A stretch of DNA of 39,132 nucleotides from Prevotellaceae bacterium (GTDB lineage: Bacteria > Bacteroidota > Bacteroidia > Bacteroidales > UBA932), in the NCBI GenBank assembly GCA_031275825.1, contig JAISOH010000119.1:1-39132 (forward strand). Direction: 5' to 3'. Numbering within the stretch: the stretch's first letter is position 1; every line of letters starts with the position of its first letter. Made by a program: the position numbers and the translations under genes. Under the pieces are notes generated by a model. The model was not told the origin of the DNA. It was given only the letters and a program-made list of their open reading frames with translations, and searched no databases. Below are positions 8,625 to 17,529 of this stretch, one piece after another.

Positions 8625-10751
8625 ATGAAACTTATACAGTTAATTTTATTGGGAGGAATTTTTATGTTTGGTGTTTCATGCACTAAAAAAACAGAAACTG
8701 AAATTACATATCCCGAAACAGAAAAACAGAACGTTACCGATACTTATTTTGGTATCGAAGTTGCCGACCCTTACCGCTGGCTTGAAAATGACACAACACA
8801 AGCCGTTGCCGGCTGGGTAGCCGCCGAAAATAAAATTACGCAAAACTATTTGGAAAATATTCCATTCCGCGACAAACTCAAACAGCGTCTTACAGACATT
8901 GTAAACTACGAAAAAATCGGTACTCCATTTAAAAAACACGGTAAATATTACTTTTTCAAAAATAACGGCTTGCAAAATCAAAGCGTTTTATACGTAAAGG
9001 AAACTGCGGACGGCGAAGCAAGCGTTTTACTTGACCCTAATACACTGTCGGACGATGGTACGGTTGCCCTTTCCGGAATTTCGTTTTCAAACAACGGAAA
9101 ATATCTTGCCTACACAATATCCCGTAGCGGTTCTGACTGGAGAGAAATTCATGTAATGGATTTAACTTCCGGAAAACTTACAAATGACCATATAAAATGG
9201 GCAAAATTTACAAATGCAAGCTGGTTTGGAGATGGATTTTATTACAGCGCATACGATGCACCTGAAAAAGGCAAGGAATATTCTAACATAAACGAAAATC
9301 ACAAAATATACTATCATAAAATTGGCGACGACCAGAGCAGTGATAAACTCGCCTATCAAAATACCGAATATCCCAAACGTTTCTACTCGGCTTCGGTTAA
9401 TGATGACGAAACGGTTTTATTTATAACAGAATCGGGAGCAGGACTCGGAAATCGCCTGTTTATGCAAAATTTGATTAAATCAGGCTCGCCAGTTATAGAA
9501 ATTGCAGGCGATTACGAATATGAATATGTGCCGGTTGATGTAATCGGCAATACTGTTTATTTTTACACAAATTACAAGTCACCGAAATATAAACTTGCAA
9601 AAGCCGATATAAATTCGCCTGAAATTGAAAAATGGAAAGACCTTGTTCCCGAATCGGAAAATGTGTTGAAAAGCATTAATTTTGTTGCAGGACAAATGAT
9701 TCTTGTATATGACCGGGATGCATCGGAACATGCTTACTCATATTCGCTCGATGGGAAACTGAAAAACGAAGTCAAATTGCCAACTCTCGGCTCTGTCGGT
9801 TTCAGCGGCAATAAAGATGACAGGGAAATTTTTTACTCGTTTTCATCTTTCACATTTCCAAGCGCCATATATAAATACGATATTGACAACAACCTTTCGG
9901 AACTTTATATTGCGCCGAAAGTTAAATTTAATTCGGATGATTTTATCACCGAACAGGTATTTTATTCAAGTAAAGATGGCACAAAAATACCAATGTTTCT
10001 TACATACAAAAAAGGATTAAACCTTGATGGAACAAATCCTGTTTATTTGTACGGGTACGGCGGATTTAACGTAAGTCTTAATCCCGGATTTTCAACAATG
10101 CGTATTCCGTTTTTGGAAAACGGAGGAATTTATGCGCAGGCTAATTTGCGCGGAGGCGGAGAATATGGCGAAACATGGCATATTGCAGGAACAAAAATGC
10201 AAAAACAAAATGTATTTGATGACTTTATTGCTGCAGCCGAATATCTTATTGAAAAAAAATATACAAACAGCAGTAAAATCGCAATTGCAGGCGGTTCAAA
10301 CGGCGGACTTCTTGTTGGCGCTTGCGTAAATCAGCGTCCCGACCTGTTCCGCGTGGCTTTGCCTATGGTTGGCGTTATGGACATGCTGCGTTATCATAAA
10401 TTTACAATAGGCTGGAACTGGGCAAGCGATTACGGCACAAGCGAAGACAGCAAGGAAATGTTTGAATATCTTTATGCATATTCACCCTTGCACAATATTA
10501 AAAACAATGGAACATCATATCCTGCAATACTTGTAACTACCGCCGACCACGACGATAGAGTAGTTCCTGCACATTCGTTTAAATATGCCGCAACTTTGCA
10601 AGCTGCGAATACGGGAAACGCTCCAAAACTTATTCGTATCGAAACCAAAGCAGGACACGGAGCAGGTATGCCTGTCAGTAAAATAATACAGGAACAGTCT
10701 GATTTATATTCGTTTGTAATGTATAATCTGGATATGCGACCTGAATTTTAA
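8625..10751 (+). CDS. Prolyl oligopeptidase family (S9A) lipoprotein
   Basis: This serine peptidase cleaves proline-containing peptides. It would be exported and lipid-anchored, in the periplasm or outer membrane. From the ATG at 8625 the protein is 708 aa and begins with a lipoprotein signal (MKLIQLILLGGIFMFGVSC, lipobox VSC at Cys 19). The frame is open 38 codons further upstream, but that extension has no family sequence and contains the -7 box. The S9A N-terminal region starts with DPYRWLEN (about residue 49), followed by the beta-propeller (about 90-420). The alpha/beta-hydrolase domain has GGSNGG with catalytic Ser at about 558, Asp in TADHDDRV and His in AGHGAG near the C-terminus. Length agrees with the family (about 700 aa). 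It is a single gene. Confidence 0.93.
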   Translation: MKLIQLILLGGIFMFGVSCTKKTETEITYPETEKQNVTDTYFGIEVADPYRWLENDTTQAVAGWVAAENKITQNYLENIPFRDKLKQRLTDIVNYEKIGTPFKKHGKYYFFKNNGLQNQSVLYVKETADGEASVLLDPNTLSDDGTVALSGISFSNNGKYLAYTISRSGSDWREIHVMDLTSGKLTNDHIKWAKFTNASWFGDGFYYSAYDAPEKGKEYSNINENHKIYYHKIGDDQSSDKLAYQNTEYPKRFYSASVNDDETVLFITESGAGLGNRLFMQNLIKSGSPVIEIAGDYEYEYVPVDVIGNTVYFYTNYKSPKYKLAKADINSPEIEKWKDLVPESENVLKSINFVAGQMILVYDRDASEHAYSYSLDGKLKNEVKLPTLGSVGFSGNKDDREIFYSFSSFTFPSAIYKYDIDNNLSELYIAPKVKFNSDDFITEQVFYSSKDGTKIPMFLTYKKGLNLDGTNPVYLYGYGGFNVSLNPGFSTMRIPFLENGGIYAQANLRGGGEYGETWHIAGTKMQKQNVFDDFIAAAEYLIEKKYTNSSKIAIAGGSNGGLLVGACVNQRPDLFRVALPMVGVMDMLRYHKFTIGWNWASDYGTSEDSKEMFEYLYAYSPLHNIKNNGTSYPAILVTTADHDDRVVPAHSFKYAATLQAANTGNAPKLIRIETKAGHGAGMPVSKIIQEQSDLYSFVMYNLDMRPEF

Positions 10752-10782
10752 CGGTTGATAATGATAAAACAGTAAATTGATA

Positions 10783-10860
10783 GATTGGTTACGCCTAACT
10801 CTGCAAGTTTCGCTGCTTCCCGTTTTGGGCAGATGTCCTTGCAGTTCACAATGCTGCTAT
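10783..10860. repeat. Second, diverged copy of an intergenic repeat segment
   Basis: GATTGGTTACGCCTAACTCT followed by GCAAGTTTCGCTGCTTC resembles the segment at 6601-6640 (GGTTAGTTACGCCGAACTTT, GCAGGCTTCATGCTTC). Both copies sit between genes and lead into a strong hairpin. Identity was judged by eye only. Confidence 0.35.
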
Positions 10861-10883
10861 TTTTTAATTGACAGTTGATAATT

Positions 10884-10921
10884 AAAAACGGCGGACGGAT
10901 TTTATCTGCCTGCCGTTTTTT
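10884..10921. terminator. Strong intrinsic terminator, potentially bidirectional
   Basis: AAAAACGGC (10884-10892) pairs with GCCGTTTTT (10912-10920). The stem continues inwards with G-T pairs and one mismatch to a 3-nt loop, giving roughly 17 paired positions. A-tract and T-tract flank both sides, so it could end the S9 peptidase transcript (+) and the NlpC/P60 transcript (-), whose genes converge here. Confidence 0.7.
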
Positions 10922-11059
10922 AATACATGCGCAGGATGACCTACGCTTTGGATGTTTCTTTTGTATCAGAACAAGTTAACAGAAATGTGTATGTCATTGC
11001 CAATTTTTATTCGTAAGGAACGATTAAATATATACCGCGATATAATCAGTTCTGGAATT

Positions 11060-12289
11060 TTATTTTTGCTGTTGATAAAATTCGTTGCTTTTTATTGTTG
11101 TTATTCCTTTTGTATCAACATTTCCGATAATCCTCGATGCGCGTACAAGCCTGTTTGCATTGTATTTATCGTAATTTGGCGACGAAGGGTCAAGGCTACC
11201 GATTTTAACCTGTGTTGCTTCGTGTATAAATTGCTTGTTACCGATATAAATGGCAACATGACCTATGCGTTCTTTTTTCCCGTTTTGGGCTTTACTTCCG
11301 AAAAACAGCAAATCGCCAGTTTTAAGATTTTTGAAATCATCATCGATATCAATTGGCTGTCCTGTGTAATATTGTTGCGAAGCATCTCGTTGAAGAATTA
11401 TGCCGTGCATGAAGAAAACCGTTTTCACAAAACCGCTGCAATCCATCGCTTTCGATGATGTTCCGCCCCAAAGGTAAGGCACGCCCATAAACCGTTTTCC
11501 GTAAGTTGCAATATTATTTTCTGTAAGATTTACAGATGAAATCCATTCGTCTGATTTTTTTGATTGTTTTTTATCCGTATATGCTATTCTGCCATCTGGA
11601 TACGAAACTTTATAATATTGTCCGCTTTCATCTTCAAATTTAAGCATGTTTCCTGCAACCAAATCGGAAACAATATCATTTGAATTTGGTTCTGTATATG
11701 CAAAACCATAATTTTCGGTAAAAATAATTTTAGGCGATGAAATCCATTCATTAAACTGTTGTTTGTTCATTCGTTTAATATTTCCCGCATAAGTATAACT
11801 TATATATCCCTCGGGAGTTTGCACGCGCAGCCAGTTGCCGTTTTGCAAAATCTTTACAGGCATTCCAAGCAGAGCTTGAGTTGCCATTTCAGCCGAATAA
11901 TCTCCCGAAGTGCGCATACTTGCAACCGAAAGCGTTACCGCTCCAAAAACCTCATCTCCCAAATCTTGTTCAGGAAGAACGGTTATGCTGTCTATAATAT
12001 TCTTACCGTAGGTTTGCAGCCGGTTCAAAAGTTCGGCTTTTGCTTCGGCAAGCGTAGTTACGCCTGTCAGTATTATTTTATCATCGGCGCGGTTTATTTT
12101 GACATCGAAAACATTAACTCTACGGTCGGGAACAAATTGCTGCCGTACGCTGTCAACGGCATATTGACAGTATTTATCAAATGTTGCTTCCGATATTTGA
12201 TTTTTATCGGATTTTGAAATATCGCATGATTGTAAGCATCCGCATAGAAATACTGCTATTAGCGATAATAATAAAAAAGTTTTTTTCAT
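11060..12289 (-). CDS. NlpC/P60 (C40) peptidoglycan peptidase lipoprotein with SH3-like domains
   Basis: This 409-aa cell-wall endopeptidase would cleave gamma-D-Glu-diaminopimelate bonds. It begins with a lipoprotein signal (lipobox FLCGC, Cys 18). Residues 30-115 form a BON-like alpha/beta region (KIILTGVTTLAEAKAEL). Two bacterial SH3-like repeats follow (about 120-185 and 190-255, the first with a WLRVQTPEGYISY pattern). The catalytic NlpC/P60 domain is at 258-400, with LWGGTSSKAMDCSGF (nucleophile Cys 284), GHVAIYIG (His) and FIHEA. This is the common arrangement of SH3-NlpC hydrolases in Bacteroidetes. A good -7 box lies just ahead. It is a single gene converging on the S9 peptidase. Confidence 0.9.
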   Translation of the reverse strand: MKKTFLLLSLIAVFLCGCLQSCDISKSDKNQISEATFDKYCQYAVDSVRQQFVPDRRVNVFDVKINRADDKIILTGVTTLAEAKAELLNRLQTYGKNIIDSITVLPEQDLGDEVFGAVTLSVASMRTSGDYSAEMATQALLGMPVKILQNGNWLRVQTPEGYISYTYAGNIKRMNKQQFNEWISSPKIIFTENYGFAYTEPNSNDIVSDLVAGNMLKFEDESGQYYKVSYPDGRIAYTDKKQSKKSDEWISSVNLTENNIATYGKRFMGVPYLWGGTSSKAMDCSGFVKTVFFMHGIILQRDASQQYYTGQPIDIDDDFKNLKTGDLLFFGSKAQNGKKERIGHVAIYIGNKQFIHEATQVKIGSLDPSSPNYDKYNANRLVRASRIIGNVDTKGITTIKSNEFYQQQK

Positions 12290-12314
12290 AATTATTTGCT
12301 GTTTTTATATGCCG

Positions 12315-12322
12315 CAAAAATA
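12315..12322 (-). promoter_or_regulatory. -7 box of the NlpC/P60 gene (TATTTTTG)
   Basis: This exact TAnnTTTG match on the minus strand lies 25 nt before the ATG. A TTTT about 19-20 nt further upstream is a 3/4 match to the -33 element. Confidence 0.45.
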
Positions 12323-12866
12323 CAAAATATATTAATATTTTAAAAATCTGTTTAAATTTAACTGGAATTTCCAATTTGCTTCCTGTTACACGAATGTCAT
12401 ACAGATAGATGAAAAACTGCTCGAAAAAAGAATTTTGCAAAAATAAAAATTAAATTCTCATCCCTCGCTGACAGCATCAGCAGGCTTTACGATACCTTGT
12501 TTGACTTGCACAATTCCCCCTGCAAAGGAATTGATAATGAAAAGGTTGAAAGCCTTAAATCATTAGCACACGGCAATTTTCAGGTGAATGGAGAATGAAA
12601 ATAATAAATCTGGATTAACTACATTAATCTCCACTTCTCTTCGGTTGCCTCTCTGCTTCTCGGTTCGCAAAAAACTGTGTTGCAGGCAAATAATCATCAA
12701 TTTAATTAAAATATTATTGTCTTGCCTTTCGCTGATTTTTATTAGCAAGGAGCGGCTGTTTAAGATTCCCAGAGCGATTTTTAAAAATAAACAGAAGAAA
12801 CAAATCATTATGTTTCCTCTGCTCTCTGTCATTATCTCGACAAAGTATATATTCGCATGTTATTTT
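12323..12866. other. Intergenic region, possible decayed protein fragment at 12414-12598 (+)
   Basis: About 540 bp without a clear gene. A plus-strand frame ending at the TGA 12596-12598 has protein-like composition (SSLADSISRLYDTLFDLHN, then GIDNEKVESLKSLAHGN) but no start codon, and I recognise no family; it may be the tail of a lost gene. The other frames here (for example 12563-12832 minus) look random. Confidence 0.3.
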
Positions 12867-14315
12867 TTAATAAGCCGTATTTTGAGGGTCAAAATTACAC
12901 CATTCCGAAGTCCAGTTGTTTGATGCAGTTTCGGAAGATCCGAAAGCGCCGATATAATTTACCCTGTCAAAACCTGATGACACTTTCGGGTCAGTCCAGT
13001 CATATCCCGAAGTTAACGGACTGTCGGAAGCGGGAAAAACAACAGGATTTGTAAGATTCAAAGGATTGCCCGACAATTTCAAATCGGCAATGGCAGACAG
13101 GGCGCGGTTGCCGCCGCCTGTACGGTTGAAATAGTTTTCTGCAAATGTCGCTGTTGCCGACGGGTCAAATTGAGTGCCACCTGACCAGTACTGTTTGTCC
13201 TGAAAATTTTGCACAGAGCCGGCAATTATACAGTTGGTAACGTTAAGTTTGCCTTCGTCAGCCCAGGTTTGCGTAGTAGAACCTTTATCATTCTCAATAA
13301 TTAAGCCTATAGGAAATGCTGCAACGAGCGAATTGAAGATGCTCATTTGTGTATTGCGGCGCAGGTGGAGTCCTGCCTGAAAACGGGCGTCAGTAGCGCT
13401 TCCATCTGTAACCGAACTGTTGCTGTATGAAGATGGACTGGCAACAGGTCCAAATATGCTTACATTGGCAAATACGGCGCTTGTAAAAGGTTCGGATAGA
13501 GAGGCAGTAGCGTTATTGTCGGATTCAAAACCGTTGGATGCAGATTTATCTGCCACTTTGAGGTCGCGAACAGCAAGAGCAAACTGCACTTTTCCGCCAA
13601 ATCCGTTATCAGAGTCAAAATCATCATCCCATGCCCTTAATGATACCAGATATTTTGCATTTACTGTTCCGCCAAACCATTCAAATGAATCGTCTCCCGA
13701 ATATGAAATCTGAATATGGTCTGTTTGAGTACCCGAACCTACCGAGCCAAAAGTAATTCCGTTAATTTCGTTGTCGGTTGAATATTCTATTCCTGCAAAT
13801 TCAACTCTTACATAACTCAATATTCCCGAATTGTCATCCGGCATGTTGCCGCCGTGTTTTGAGCGCACTCCGCCTTCTATTGTCTGTTCGCCCATATTGT
13901 TAGGCGCTTTTCCCAAAATAATAATACCGCCCCAGTCTCCCGGTTTGCGATTTCCCGGCGTTTGAGCCGATGTGAAAACAACAGGGCGCTGTTTTGTACC
14001 CTGAGCCATAATTTTTCCGCCGCGTTCTACAATCAAAGTTCCTTTGGACTGTTTGTCACCTTTGATAATCACGCCCGGCTCAACAGTCAGAGTTACTCCG
14101 TCGGTTACATAAACAAACCCTTTCAAATTATATATATTAGGATACTTGAGGGTTGTGTTTGTTTTTATTTCAAACTCATTCGAACCATCTCCCAAATCCA
14201 GCGTCTCTCCAACAGGAGGAGCGGGCGAAGGGTTATCGTTGTCGCTGCTGCAATTTACATTTAATAATGCAGCGCTTAATAAAAGCATAATGCCTGTTAA
14301 TTTAATTCTGTTCAT
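12867..14315 (-). CDS. Surface lipoprotein with right-handed beta-helix, partner of the TonB receptor
   Basis: The 482-aa protein has a lipoprotein signal (LLNVNCSSDNDNPSP, Cys 23, followed by an acidic/Pro linker typical of Bacteroidota surface lipoproteins). The body is repetitive beta structure: GFVYVTDGVTLTVEPGVIIK, then GTLIVERGGKIMAQGT, WGGIIILG, LSYVRVEFAG and DDSFEWFGG, which is characteristic of single-stranded parallel beta-helix proteins. The start of the TonB receptor transcript is upstream, and only 18 bp separate the receptor stop (14334) from this start, so they form one operon. By analogy with SusC/SusD pairs it may capture the substrate for the receptor (inference); it is not a SusD homologue. 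The substrate cannot be read from the sequence. Confidence 0.75.
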   Translation of the reverse strand: MNRIKLTGIMLLLSAALLNVNCSSDNDNPSPAPPVGETLDLGDGSNEFEIKTNTTLKYPNIYNLKGFVYVTDGVTLTVEPGVIIKGDKQSKGTLIVERGGKIMAQGTKQRPVVFTSAQTPGNRKPGDWGGIIILGKAPNNMGEQTIEGGVRSKHGGNMPDDNSGILSYVRVEFAGIEYSTDNEINGITFGSVGSGTQTDHIQISYSGDDSFEWFGGTVNAKYLVSLRAWDDDFDSDNGFGGKVQFALAVRDLKVADKSASNGFESDNNATASLSEPFTSAVFANVSIFGPVASPSSYSNSSVTDGSATDARFQAGLHLRRNTQMSIFNSLVAAFPIGLIIENDKGSTTQTWADEGKLNVTNCIIAGSVQNFQDKQYWSGGTQFDPSATATFAENYFNRTGGGNRALSAIADLKLSGNPLNLTNPVVFPASDSPLTSGYDWTDPKVSSGFDRVNYIGAFGSSETASNNWTSEWCNFDPQNTAY

Positions 14316-14333
14316 TTTTTTATATATTAAATA

Positions 14334-17171
14334 TTAATTTAGTTTTAACAGCACGCTCAACGAAACGGACTGTCCCGGATTGTACTGTCTGATTATTTGT
14401 TCTCTCCTGTTAATTATATTGTTTTTTTCAAATACCGGAAATTGTTTAAATATTACATCTTCCGAAAAAATATCTTTTACAGAGCAGCGTATTTCAAGTT
14501 TTTTTCCTATGGTTTTGCTTACTGTAAAATCAAGAATATTGCGCGGCATTTCGTATGAATTTGGAATCAAAGAATTGACATTATTGTCGGAACTGTTTGA
14601 TTTGCCCAAACCTGTAATTCTTTTCCCTATAAGATTGTATAGAAGTGAAATATTGATTCCTGCTTTCTCCGACTGATAATGCAAACCTGCATTTATCACA
14701 TAAGGCGACTGTCCCTGCATTTCGCGGTCGGGTTCCGATATTATTTCACCCTGTTTGAAACGGACTTTGCTTTTTATTAATGCAACATTCAAAATCAGTG
14801 AAAAGTTTGACAGTCCGATAAAGTTTAAATTTTTACGTGCATCCAGTTCCAATCCCCAACTTTCGGCTTTATTGGCGTTTTCGTAGTTGTAGCGAAGCGA
14901 ACCGCCCATGTCAATAAAACTCCATTCAACAGGATTTTTGAAATGCTTGTAAAATACGCCCAAACTTATAACTTCGCCCAAATCAGGATAAAATTCATAT
15001 CGCAAATCAAAATTATCAATAACGGCAGTCTTAAGATTTTCATTGCCTCCTATTTCGTTGAACAGGTCAAAATCAAAATAAACAGCAGGCGAAAGTTCAC
15101 GCAATTCGGGACGGTTTATCGAACGTCCGTATGCCGCTCTTATTTGATGTCTGTCGGTAAATTTGTATGTAGTGTTGATGGACGGAAGCAGAAATAAATC
15201 TTTAATGGTTTTGTGTGTAATCAATATTATATCGGCGGCATCAGACTTGTCGCGGGTAAATTTTGCATTCCGGCTTTCAATGCGAACGCCGGAATAAATA
15301 TTGAATTTGGTTAAAGGAATTTCCAAAGCAAAATATGCCGCTCCAAGCCATGTGTCGGCTTTATAATTATTTGTTTTCCGCGTAATTTCGTCGATATATA
15401 CCTTATCTGCGCCAAGATATTCGGTTTTCATCATTTCTTCAAAAGGCAGTTTCAGATATGTTTGTTTTTCTTCGTAACTTAAATTGTCGTATCTGTATAT
15501 AAATTCTCTGTTTGAATAGTTCCGGTTGCTGTATTCCGCATAAATACCTGTTTTTAAAGTTGGCGTAAACGATATGTTTTCAAATGTCTTTTTATAGTTT
15601 ACCGCTGTGGAAATATTGTGGTCGTACAGATTTTGAAAATAGCGGCTTATATTGTCATTGATTGTTGTTACCGAAGGAATATCTTCAACTCCTCCTATTC
15701 CTGCCTGATTGCTGACAATACGCCGGTCTGGTTCATCCTTGCTTGCATACGAATATCCGATATCTACCGTTAAATTTTGATTTGAAGAAAAGTCAAATGC
15801 TCCCGATAATTGACCGCTGTACGTCAAACGCGAAGAATATCGCATTTCCGTTTGCTCGCGATAATACATGCCGCTTACATCCTTGATACCTGTTCTTTCG
15901 GTCAAACGGTTACTGCCAAGCATGTTTAATAAATTTTTAAATTCAATGGCAACCGACTGATTTAGTTTGAACGACCAGTTATGCATAAAACCCAGACGTG
16001 CATCATTTGAAAACTGATTGTCGATATAATCATCAAGCACAACAGGTTTGTCTGCAGCGCTCGAATATATTCCGTACCGGGCGTTTTTCATTTTTTTTAC
16101 GCTTTTAAATGTATTGCTGTAAGTCAGCGCCGTAATATTTCCGATGATTTGACTGTTTTTTGTTTTTATACGGCGTGAAAACATTAGCGACAATCGCTGG
16201 TCGGGCAAAGGTTTAATGTTTTTTACGCGCCAGTCGGTATTGAATCCCTTTTGTGTTAATTCGGTAATTTCCGAAGGATTGGCTACGGCGTCCAAATGTT
16301 TTGGAAAGTTTTGCGACAAAGGTCTTTTATTCATGTCAAAACCCAGAAAATCGGTGCCGCTGCCCGGATTGATATGAAAATCGTTGAACTGTGTATTAAT
16401 GTTAAATCCCGAACCGTAACTTATTTCCATACTGTTTTCGTTGGGAACGCCTTTGGACATGATTTTAACAAAACCACCCGAAAAATCACCGGGAATTTCA
16501 GGCGATGGCGATTTGTAAACAATCATATTGTCGATTTGACTGCTTGGTATCAAATCGAATGGGAAAGCGCGGCTGTCGGTTTCCGTACCTGGAATTGACA
16601 GTCCGTTGAGCCAAACATTGTTGTAACGCTGCGAAAGCCCTCTTACAATTATAAATCTTTCATCAATAACCGTTATTCCCGAAATTCGGCGAACTACTTC
16701 GGATGCCGTTTTATCCGAACTTTTTAATATTTGAGACGCCGATACGCCGCTTATTATCTGCGAATTTGTTTTTATTGTCGATATCATGCCGGTTTCGGTA
16801 TTGCTGCGGACGCGTCCTTTCACTACCGACTGACTGATTGCCTGTATATCGCTTTCCATTAATATATCTGCGCTTGCAGATTCTTCGCCCAAATCGCATT
16901 CCGTTTCTAATGTTTTGTACGACACATAACTGAATATTAATGTATATTTTCCGCTTTGCAAACCGTTTATTTCGTAATATCCCAATGTATCGGTTATGGC
17001 GTTTTTGTCTGTTCCTTTTATTAATACAGTTGCTCCGGCGATTGCTTCCGAAGTTTTGGCATCTTTTACATAACCTTTTATTTTCTTTGAAACACCGTTT
17101 GCAAAAAGCGGTGAAACGGCTGAACAGAAAATCAGGAAAAACATTAACAATATCAGTTTAATTTTTTGCAT
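14334..17171 (-). CDS. TonB-dependent outer-membrane receptor with carboxypeptidase-regulatory-like domain
   Basis: The 945-aa outer-membrane importer is energised by TonB-ExbBD. It has a signal peptide (about 1-24), a CarboxypepD_reg-like beta-sandwich (about 30-115, IKGYVKDAKTSEAIAGATV ... GKYTLIFSYVSYK), a plug domain (about 130-260, with SEVVRRISGITVIDERFIIV, RGLSQRYNNVWLNG and GGFVKI) and a 22-strand barrel (about 270-945) ending in the terminal beta-signal SVSLSVLLKLN. Features such as RAAYGRSINRPELRELSP are typical of this receptor group. It is the first gene of the operon with the beta-helix lipoprotein. A -7 box lies 24 nt upstream. It lacks SusC-specific signatures, so the substrate is open: metal, cofactor, peptide or glycan are all possible. 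Confidence 0.9.
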   Translation of the reverse strand: MQKIKLILLMFFLIFCSAVSPLFANGVSKKIKGYVKDAKTSEAIAGATVLIKGTDKNAITDTLGYYEINGLQSGKYTLIFSYVSYKTLETECDLGEESASADILMESDIQAISQSVVKGRVRSNTETGMISTIKTNSQIISGVSASQILKSSDKTASEVVRRISGITVIDERFIIVRGLSQRYNNVWLNGLSIPGTETDSRAFPFDLIPSSQIDNMIVYKSPSPEIPGDFSGGFVKIMSKGVPNENSMEISYGSGFNINTQFNDFHINPGSGTDFLGFDMNKRPLSQNFPKHLDAVANPSEITELTQKGFNTDWRVKNIKPLPDQRLSLMFSRRIKTKNSQIIGNITALTYSNTFKSVKKMKNARYGIYSSAADKPVVLDDYIDNQFSNDARLGFMHNWSFKLNQSVAIEFKNLLNMLGSNRLTERTGIKDVSGMYYREQTEMRYSSRLTYSGQLSGAFDFSSNQNLTVDIGYSYASKDEPDRRIVSNQAGIGGVEDIPSVTTINDNISRYFQNLYDHNISTAVNYKKTFENISFTPTLKTGIYAEYSNRNYSNREFIYRYDNLSYEEKQTYLKLPFEEMMKTEYLGADKVYIDEITRKTNNYKADTWLGAAYFALEIPLTKFNIYSGVRIESRNAKFTRDKSDAADIILITHKTIKDLFLLPSINTTYKFTDRHQIRAAYGRSINRPELRELSPAVYFDFDLFNEIGGNENLKTAVIDNFDLRYEFYPDLGEVISLGVFYKHFKNPVEWSFIDMGGSLRYNYENANKAESWGLELDARKNLNFIGLSNFSLILNVALIKSKVRFKQGEIISEPDREMQGQSPYVINAGLHYQSEKAGINISLLYNLIGKRITGLGKSNSSDNNVNSLIPNSYEMPRNILDFTVSKTIGKKLEIRCSVKDIFSEDVIFKQFPVFEKNNIINRREQIIRQYNPGQSVSLSVLLKLN

Positions 17172-17194
17172 TTTTCAATTTTTAATTTATTGTG

Positions 17195-17202
17195 CAAAAG
17201 TA
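17195..17202 (-). promoter_or_regulatory. -7 box of the TonB-receptor operon (TACTTTTG)
   Basis: This exact TAnnTTTG match on the minus strand lies 23 nt before the ATG at 17169-17171. The -33 region is poor, which would fit a regulated promoter. Confidence 0.45.
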
Positions 17203-17461
17203 TAGCCGCCATGTTACATAAAAATTACGGTTTTTTTACAGTTGTTTTAATATTATATTACATTTGTTTTACAGTATTTGCAATATGCCTTGCTGTCAGG
17301 TTGATTGCAGGCGATATTTTTTATTTTTTTAGTACATGAGATGTGTTTTTTAATTTATTTTTCCGATTTGTTTATTTTAGAAAATTTTTAAATTCTTCCA
17401 TGGTTTTATCATTCATCAAGTATTGGCTTTGGTATTAATAACCATATCAATAACAGTAAAT
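17203..17461. other. Upstream region of the TonB operon, no gene
   Basis: AT-rich DNA between the operon promoter and the terminator of the next gene. No operator-like palindrome or small gene is evident. Confidence 0.5.
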
Positions 17462-17499
17462 AAAAAATCATCGCTGCCGACAGTCTCAACAACGATGAT
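17462..17499 (-). terminator. Intrinsic terminator after the 17530-18531 lipoprotein gene
   Basis: On the minus strand ATCATCGTT (17491-17499) pairs with AGCGATGAT (17467-17475), and TTTTTT follows immediately (17462-17467), then ATTT. It lies 30 nt past the lipoprotein stop and separates that gene from the TonB operon. Confidence 0.6.
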
Positions 17500-17529
17500 A
17501 TAAACAAATATGAAGAAATTTGTTAACGG

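Noticed and set aside
12563..12832. 89-codon minus-strand frame between the NlpC and beta-helix genes
   Set aside because: The composition looks random, there is no promoter or family pattern, and it lies opposite another weak frame.
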